From Candidatus Methanoplasma reticulitermitis (GTDB taxonomy: Archaea; Thermoplasmatota; Thermoplasmata; Methanomassiliicoccales; Methanomethylophilaceae), in NCBI GenBank assembly GCA_031287135.1, contig JAITTK010000025.1, positions 1-8,000 on the forward strand: 8,000 nucleotides of DNA, in the 5' to 3' direction. Below the pieces are notes generated by a model, which did not search any database, was not told where the DNA came from, and saw nothing but the letters and a program-made list of their open reading frames with translations. Of the stretch, positions 4,461-8,000 are shown one piece after another. How positions within the stretch are numbered: position 1 is the first letter of the stretch; each line of letters starts with the position of its first letter. Made by a program: the position numbers and the translations under genes.

Positions 4461-5981
4461 ATGAAGTGCAAGAAAGCGGCAGAATCGTGGGAAGACATAA
4501 AAGGACTCAAGAGCACGGAGGACGTGCTCATACCTTCCGATCCGCTGGACCGTGTCCTGGGACAGGAAGAGGCGATACATCTCGCCAAGATAGCCGCGAT
4601 ACAGCGCAGGCATCTCCTTCTCGTCGGCCCGCCGGGCACCGGGAAATCGATGATCGCCCGCGCTTTATCCATGAATCTCCCTAAACCGAAACATGAGATC
4701 AGGGTGGTGAGGAACCCGGAGAACGCCGAGAGACCGTTCCTCGAAGTGCTTGACGAAGGTCAGGTCCACGACGAAGACGGCATCCGTGCGGAATCGGTCG
4801 GGAAACTGCTTGCACCGGATCACGCCCCGAGGAACGTGGCCGAGAGGCTCGGATACCTATGCAAGACCTGCGGCAAGTATTCCCTCCCCTCCGATACGGC
4901 ATGTCCGTTCTGCAGCAAGAGCAAGATCGAGATGGGCCCCAATTCGAATCCTTTCGGCGACCTGCTGAGCGGCGTATTGGAGGCTGCCATGCCCCAGGCG
5001 GTCATAACGGGGAAAGAAAGGGTCCACACCACGAAGATACTGGCCGACGGTACCGAGGAGACGGTGGTCTTCGAACGCGCCGGCGACAGTATAAGGATGC
5101 TCGACAGCAAATCCCTCCTCAAGAGGAACCAGCTGAACAAAAAATCGAACCAGAAGGTGTTGGTGAAACTCAACAGGGACCCGTTCGTCCTGGCCACGGG
5201 CGCATCGGAGACGGAGTTGCTCGGCGATGTGAGGCACGATCCCTACGGAGGGCACGAGAAGCTCGGTACGCCGTCTTACGAGAGGGTCACGGCAGGATCC
5301 GTCCACGAGGCCCACGAAGGGGTCCTGTTCGTGGACGAGATCTCCCACCTCGGCAATCTGCAGAGGTACATACTGACGGCCATGCAGGAGAAGAAATTCC
5401 CGATCGTCGGCAGGAACCCGCAGTCCGCGGGCGCGAGCGTCAAAGTGGACAACGTCCCGTGCGACTTCATACTGGTGGCGGCATGCAACATACAGGACCT
5501 GGAGAACATACTGTCCCCTCTGAGATCGAGGATCATCGGCGGCGGATACGAAGTCCTTGTGGACACGGCGATGCCGGACACATCGCATAACCGTGCCAAG
5601 TATGCTCAGTTCGTTGCTCAGGAGGTCATGATGGACGGTCACATACCGCATGCCACCATAGAGGCCGTGGAATCCATCATCTCGGAGGGAAGGGTCCGTG
5701 CCAAATCAGACAACCAGACCAATTCCCTGACGCTGAGGCTCAGAGAGCTCGGAGGATTGATCAGGGCGGCCGGGGATATCGCCGTGATGGAAGGGGCACC
5801 CCTCATAACCGCGGATCACATAAAAGATGCGAGAAAGAGGTCCAGGCCGGTCGAGGACCAGATCAGGGACAAGTACGGTTCGTACATGAAGGGCATGTCT
5901 AAGGACGTCTCCAGCGCACAGAAGGAAAGGTCTCAGTATTATTTCGAGAACGAGCACCTCGACGATCAGATGTTCAACTGA
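4461..5981 (+). CDS. LonB-like AAA+ ATPase without protease domain, with inserted zinc ribbon
   Basis: The ATPase module closely resembles archaeal LonB. Residues 29-35 read LDRVLGQ, Walker A is GPPGTGKS (56-63), TELLGDVRHDPYGGHEKLGTP lies at 251-271, and Walker B is GVLFVDE (287-293). Sensor 1 lies in ILVAACN (337-343), arginines in SPLRSRI (352-358) and sensor 2 in LTLRLRELGGLIRAAGDIA (423-441). Two departures are clear. The insert between Walker A and B, which in LonB carries membrane spans, is polar here and contains four cysteines (134, 137, 148, 151; CX2C-X10-CX2C) forming a zinc ribbon. The protein also ends at residue 506, where LonB would begin its Ser-Lys protease domain. It is therefore probably a soluble ATP-driven remodelling or DNA-processing factor, not a protease; the substrate is unknown. 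The ATG at 4461 lies 11 bases past the dnaG stop. A TTG at 4446 overlapping that stop is the alternative. The gene is likely cotranscribed with dnaG. Confidence 0.85.
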   Translation: MKCKKAAESWEDIKGLKSTEDVLIPSDPLDRVLGQEEAIHLAKIAAIQRRHLLLVGPPGTGKSMIARALSMNLPKPKHEIRVVRNPENAERPFLEVLDEGQVHDEDGIRAESVGKLLAPDHAPRNVAERLGYLCKTCGKYSLPSDTACPFCSKSKIEMGPNSNPFGDLLSGVLEAAMPQAVITGKERVHTTKILADGTEETVVFERAGDSIRMLDSKSLLKRNQLNKKSNQKVLVKLNRDPFVLATGASETELLGDVRHDPYGGHEKLGTPSYERVTAGSVHEAHEGVLFVDEISHLGNLQRYILTAMQEKKFPIVGRNPQSAGASVKVDNVPCDFILVAACNIQDLENILSPLRSRIIGGGYEVLVDTAMPDTSHNRAKYAQFVAQEVMMDGHIPHATIEAVESIISEGRVRAKSDNQTNSLTLRLRELGGLIRAAGDIAVMEGAPLITADHIKDARKRSRPVEDQIRDKYGSYMKGMSKDVSSAQKERSQYYFENEHLDDQMFN

Positions 5982-5987
5982 TCCGCA

Positions 5988-6001
5988 CAAACCTTTTCAA
6001 A
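5988..6001 (+). promoter_or_regulatory. BRE/TATA promoter of the MazG-like gene
   Basis: CAAACCTTTTCAAA matches the dnaG promoter box AAACCTTTTTAAA at twelve of thirteen positions. Transcription start about 25 bases from the TATA centre falls at 6022-6024, one to three bases before the ATG at 6025. The message is thus predicted to be leaderless or nearly so, which agrees with the absence of a Shine-Dalgarno. Confidence 0.65.
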
Positions 6002-6024
6002 CCCCCATTTTCATACATGATCAT

Positions 6025-6351
6025 ATGACAGTCAGAGAGGTCAACAAACTTGTCCGGGACAGGGTCCCCGGCATCATACTGGAGAACGGGGAGATGCCCA
6101 GTTTCAAAGTGCTCAGCGACGAAGAATTCCTGGATGCGTTGAATGATAAACTCGCCGAGGAGGTCGGAGAATATCTGGAATCCAAGGATATCGGCGAGCT
6201 TGCGGATATCCTTCAGGTCATCTGTTCGATATCGGAGATGATCGGCGGAGGTCAGAGGGAACTCGAGTACCTCAGAGATGAGAAAGCCGTTGAACGCGGC
6301 AGATTCAAAGCGCAGATATTCCTTGAATCGATAGACGACCTCAGATCATGA
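6025..6351 (+). CDS. MazG-superfamily all-alpha NTP pyrophosphatase (phosphoribosyl-ATP pyrophosphohydrolase-like)
   Basis: Small proteins of this family hydrolyse nucleoside triphosphates to monophosphates and pyrophosphate, and are thought to clear non-canonical nucleotides. The 108-residue protein begins with the characteristic NKLVRDRVPGII (7-18). It has the paired acidic metal-binding motifs of the superfamily, EEVGE (45-49) and ELADI (58-62), on what should be adjacent helices. Related sequences are often annotated as phosphoribosyl-ATP pyrophosphohydrolases. A true HisE role is unlikely, because no his gene is nearby and the N-terminal LVRDRVP signature marks the house-cleaning branch. 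The gene has its own promoter and ends tail to tail with the acetyltransferase gene at 6346-6351. Confidence 0.85.
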   Translation: MTVREVNKLVRDRVPGIILENGEMPSFKVLSDEEFLDALNDKLAEEVGEYLESKDIGELADILQVICSISEMIGGGQRELEYLRDEKAVERGRFKAQIFLESIDDLRS

Positions 6352-6813
6352 GTTCGCCCGCACGCTGCAAACCATTCTCACGGCATCTCCGCCGTTGTTG
6401 TAGAATCCTTTGATGTACTCCGTGACGACAAACCCTCTTTTCCTGTAGAACGATATGACGTCGGCGTTCGTGCTCCTCACTTCCAGCTGAATATGCTGTT
6501 TCCCATCCATCGATGTCCGCAGTCCGAATTCTCTGAGCAGTCCGCTCCCCGCTCCCACCCCTCTGTACATATCATCAACGGCCAGCAGTGAGACCGTGGT
6601 TTTATCCCGTGTCAGTCTGGCCCCGGATATGAATCCCATGATGTTCCCGATCATGTTGACGGCCACGAGCTGTCCGGACGGCCACCCGTCGATCAGGAAG
6701 TAAAACACCTCCTTCGTGTAATACTCATCGAGTGAACGGCAGGCGATCTCATACACGCGGTCCACATCACGGGCGGTCATCTGCCTTATTAACATCAAAA
6801 AGGTATTCGTCAT
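6346..6813 (-). CDS. GNAT-family N-acetyltransferase, RimI/Ard1-like
   Basis: This 155-residue protein has a GNAT fold. The acetyl-CoA pyrophosphate loop is YRGVGAGSGLL (83-93), and the RimI/Ard1-type C-terminal signature runs from EVRSTNADVISFYRKRGF (111-128) to GFYNNGGDAVRMV (136-148). Archaeal members acetylate the N-termini of proteins, ribosomal or general. The start at 6813 overlaps the stop of the upstream phospholipase-D-like gene in ATGA, which favours it. An internal Met at residue 7 (6795) would begin MLIRQMTARD, closer to the usual family start, and is the alternative. The last six bases are shared with the convergent MazG-like gene. The exact substrate cannot be read from the sequence; RimI-like specificity is the best guess. 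Confidence 0.85.
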   Translation of the reverse strand: MTNTFLMLIRQMTARDVDRVYEIACRSLDEYYTKEVFYFLIDGWPSGQLVAVNMIGNIMGFISGARLTRDKTTVSLLAVDDMYRGVGAGSGLLREFGLRTSMDGKQHIQLEVRSTNADVISFYRKRGFVVTEYIKGFYNNGGDAVRMVCSVRANS

Positions 6814-8000
6814 CGGCGGTTATTATTCCTTCTCTTCAGAACGGCCCTGAGACATCCCGCGATGATGAATATCGATGCCCCGGCAAGCAACCAGGTATCC
6901 GTGTTCTCCCCCGACCGCGGTTCCATCGGAACGTCTGCCGTATAAGCATATGTGGCGGAATATCCGGTTCCGTCCATGGTCACGCTCATCGTATGGTCTC
7001 CGCCGGGAATGTCTTCGCATACGATCCTGTTCGTGCCCGATCTTCTTACGGTCCCGTCACCAAGCACATCCCATGTATATGCCGAATCCTCAGGTCCGGA
7101 AACGGTGAACACATGCAGCATACGACCCCCGGCGTACAAGACATCGTGTGAGATGTCCAACCCTGTTTCGGCGACCGTATGCTCGTTGGTCCCCCAATCA
7201 TCAAGGAAAAGGCCCGTGAAGAAATCCGTGACTTCCGCGGACCGGATGACAACTGCGAACTCCCTGTTATTCATAAAGGAGTTTTCGGTCCAGTTAACAG
7301 AACCGACCCAAACGGCGTCGTCGGCTATCACGCCTTTGTTGTGTATCAATGAGAATCCGCCCCCGCCGTTCAAAGCTATTGTCTTCACACCGCTTGTGCT
7401 GTTGATGAGTCTCGAGGTATCATCTTTCGAACTCCCTCCGATCGATGAATCGAGTATCAGTCTGGCATCGACCCCCCTGTCTGCCGCGGAACTCATCCAT
7501 TTCAGGGGTGAATCTCCGGATATCCGGGCAAAGGAACTCCCGAGATCCATCTGTTGGGAGTAGATGCGGTTCTCCGCACCGTCGATAAGATGCCTGATAG
7601 CCTGCAGCGAGTTATCGGGAGACAGAACAGGCATGACCTCCGCGGCGAACGCCGTGTCTTCATAGGATGTATGGGGACGGTCGTATACCATGGTGCCGGG
7701 GCGGGGTTTCAGGCCTGGATACATATCGAGAAGGGAGATAACGTCCCCGAACTCGGGATTCATATCGCTGAAGAACACTTCACGCATGTATCCCGCAAGT
7801 TCTGGGCTCTCGATGACGGCACCCCAACCGCGATTGGAACAGTCGGGACTCAGATTGTCGGATGTCCAGTTCTCGGATGTGACTATGACTTTCCTCCCGT
7901 CGATCACGGCATATTTATTGTGAAGATGGGAATACCTTTCAGGATTTCCAGGGATGCTGTCATTGATCAGACGGACGGTGACACCGGCATCGTGAATGGA
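6810..8000 (-). CDS. Phospholipase D-superfamily protein with C-terminal membrane anchor (partial at right edge)
   Basis: The frame is open to the right edge, so 396 C-terminal residues are visible and the start lies outside. It has two HKD motifs: HNKYAVID at visible residues 27-34 (7899-7922), followed by TSENWT, and HNKGVIAD at 220-227 (7320-7343), followed by GSVNWTENSFMNNRE. Paired HKD domains form one phosphodiesterase site acting on phospholipids or nucleic acids. After the second domain come about 120 residues that look like an extracellular beta-sandwich (segments such as YTWDVLGDGTVRRSG and GGDHTMSVTMDGTGYSATY). A hydrophobic segment (LLAGASIFIIAGCL) and a basic tail KRRNNNRR close the protein. 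This arrangement predicts a catalytic region outside the cell, tethered by its C-terminus. The signal peptide is not visible. Nuclease versus lipase activity cannot be decided. Confidence 0.85.
   Translation of the reverse strand, partial: SIHDAGVTVRLINDSIPGNPERYSHLHNKYAVIDGRKVIVTSENWTSDNLSPDCSNRGWGAVIESPELAGYMREVFFSDMNPEFGDVISLLDMYPGLKPRPGTMVYDRPHTSYEDTAFAAEVMPVLSPDNSLQAIRHLIDGAENRIYSQQMDLGSSFARISGDSPLKWMSSAADRGVDARLILDSSIGGSSKDDTSRLINSTSGVKTIALNGGGGFSLIHNKGVIADDAVWVGSVNWTENSFMNNREFAVVIRSAEVTDFFTGLFLDDWGTNEHTVAETGLDISHDVLYAGGRMLHVFTVSGPEDSAYTWDVLGDGTVRRSGTNRIVCEDIPGGDHTMSVTMDGTGYSATYAYTADVPMEPRSGENTDTWLLAGASIFIIAGCLRAVLKRRNNNRR

Noticed and set aside
4857..5651. Long frames on both strands inside the LonB-like gene
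   Set aside because: They are Arg/Gly/His-rich shadows of a gene whose own frame carries all AAA+ motifs in order.
6952..7563. 203-codon plus-strand frame opposite the phospholipase-like gene
   Set aside because: The minus-strand frame contains both HKD motifs and a membrane anchor; the opposite frame has no motif.

Overview
The window looks like chromosomal DNA from a methanogenic or related euryarchaeon, most likely of the Thermoplasmata/Methanomassiliicoccales type. The evidence is archaeal versions of the riboflavin enzymes (RibL-type FAD synthetase and the RibH-like archaeal riboflavin synthase), a TOPRIM-type archaeal DnaG, an archaeal LonB-type ATPase, and archaeal BRE/TATA promoters. 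Codon use leans on ATA for Ile and AGG for Arg, and all nine visible protein stops are TGA. The lineage is an inference from protein resemblance and codon habits; no rRNA gene is present.

Layout. (1) 1-302, minus: the N-terminal end of a phosphoglucose/phosphomannose isomerase-type SIS protein, cut by the left edge. (2) 303-450: a divergent AT-rich promoter region. (3) 451-2506, plus: a tight four-gene riboflavin/FAD operon, ribB-ribL-ribC-ribH, with a stop/start overlap or spacing of a few bases at every junction. It covers the pentose branch (DHBP synthase), lumazine synthase, riboflavin synthase and the last step, FMN to FAD. The GTP cyclohydrolase, deaminase/reductase and riboflavin kinase steps are not here. 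(4) 2507-2901: a 395-base gene-free stretch. It has a long inverted repeat behind ribH, then a strong BRE/TATA box, then about 218 bases of probable dnaG leader. That leader is rich in hairpins and, read as protein, contains four micro-ORFs chained by ATGA overlaps. (5) 2902-5981, plus: dnaG followed directly by a LonB-like AAA+ ATPase that has a zinc ribbon and no protease domain. (6) 6025-6351, plus: a small MazG-type NTP pyrophosphatase with its own near-leaderless promoter. (7) 6346-8000, minus: a RimI/Ard1-like acetyltransferase behind a membrane-anchored phospholipase-D-superfamily protein that runs off the right edge. The two are coupled by an ATGA overlap.

Most of the window is ordinary housekeeping. 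The parts that deserve a second look are the dnaG leader (2684-2901), the protease-less LonB paralogue paired with dnaG, and the expanded repeat-bearing linker of DnaG. No CRISPR array, insertion sequence, tRNA or rRNA was recognised.
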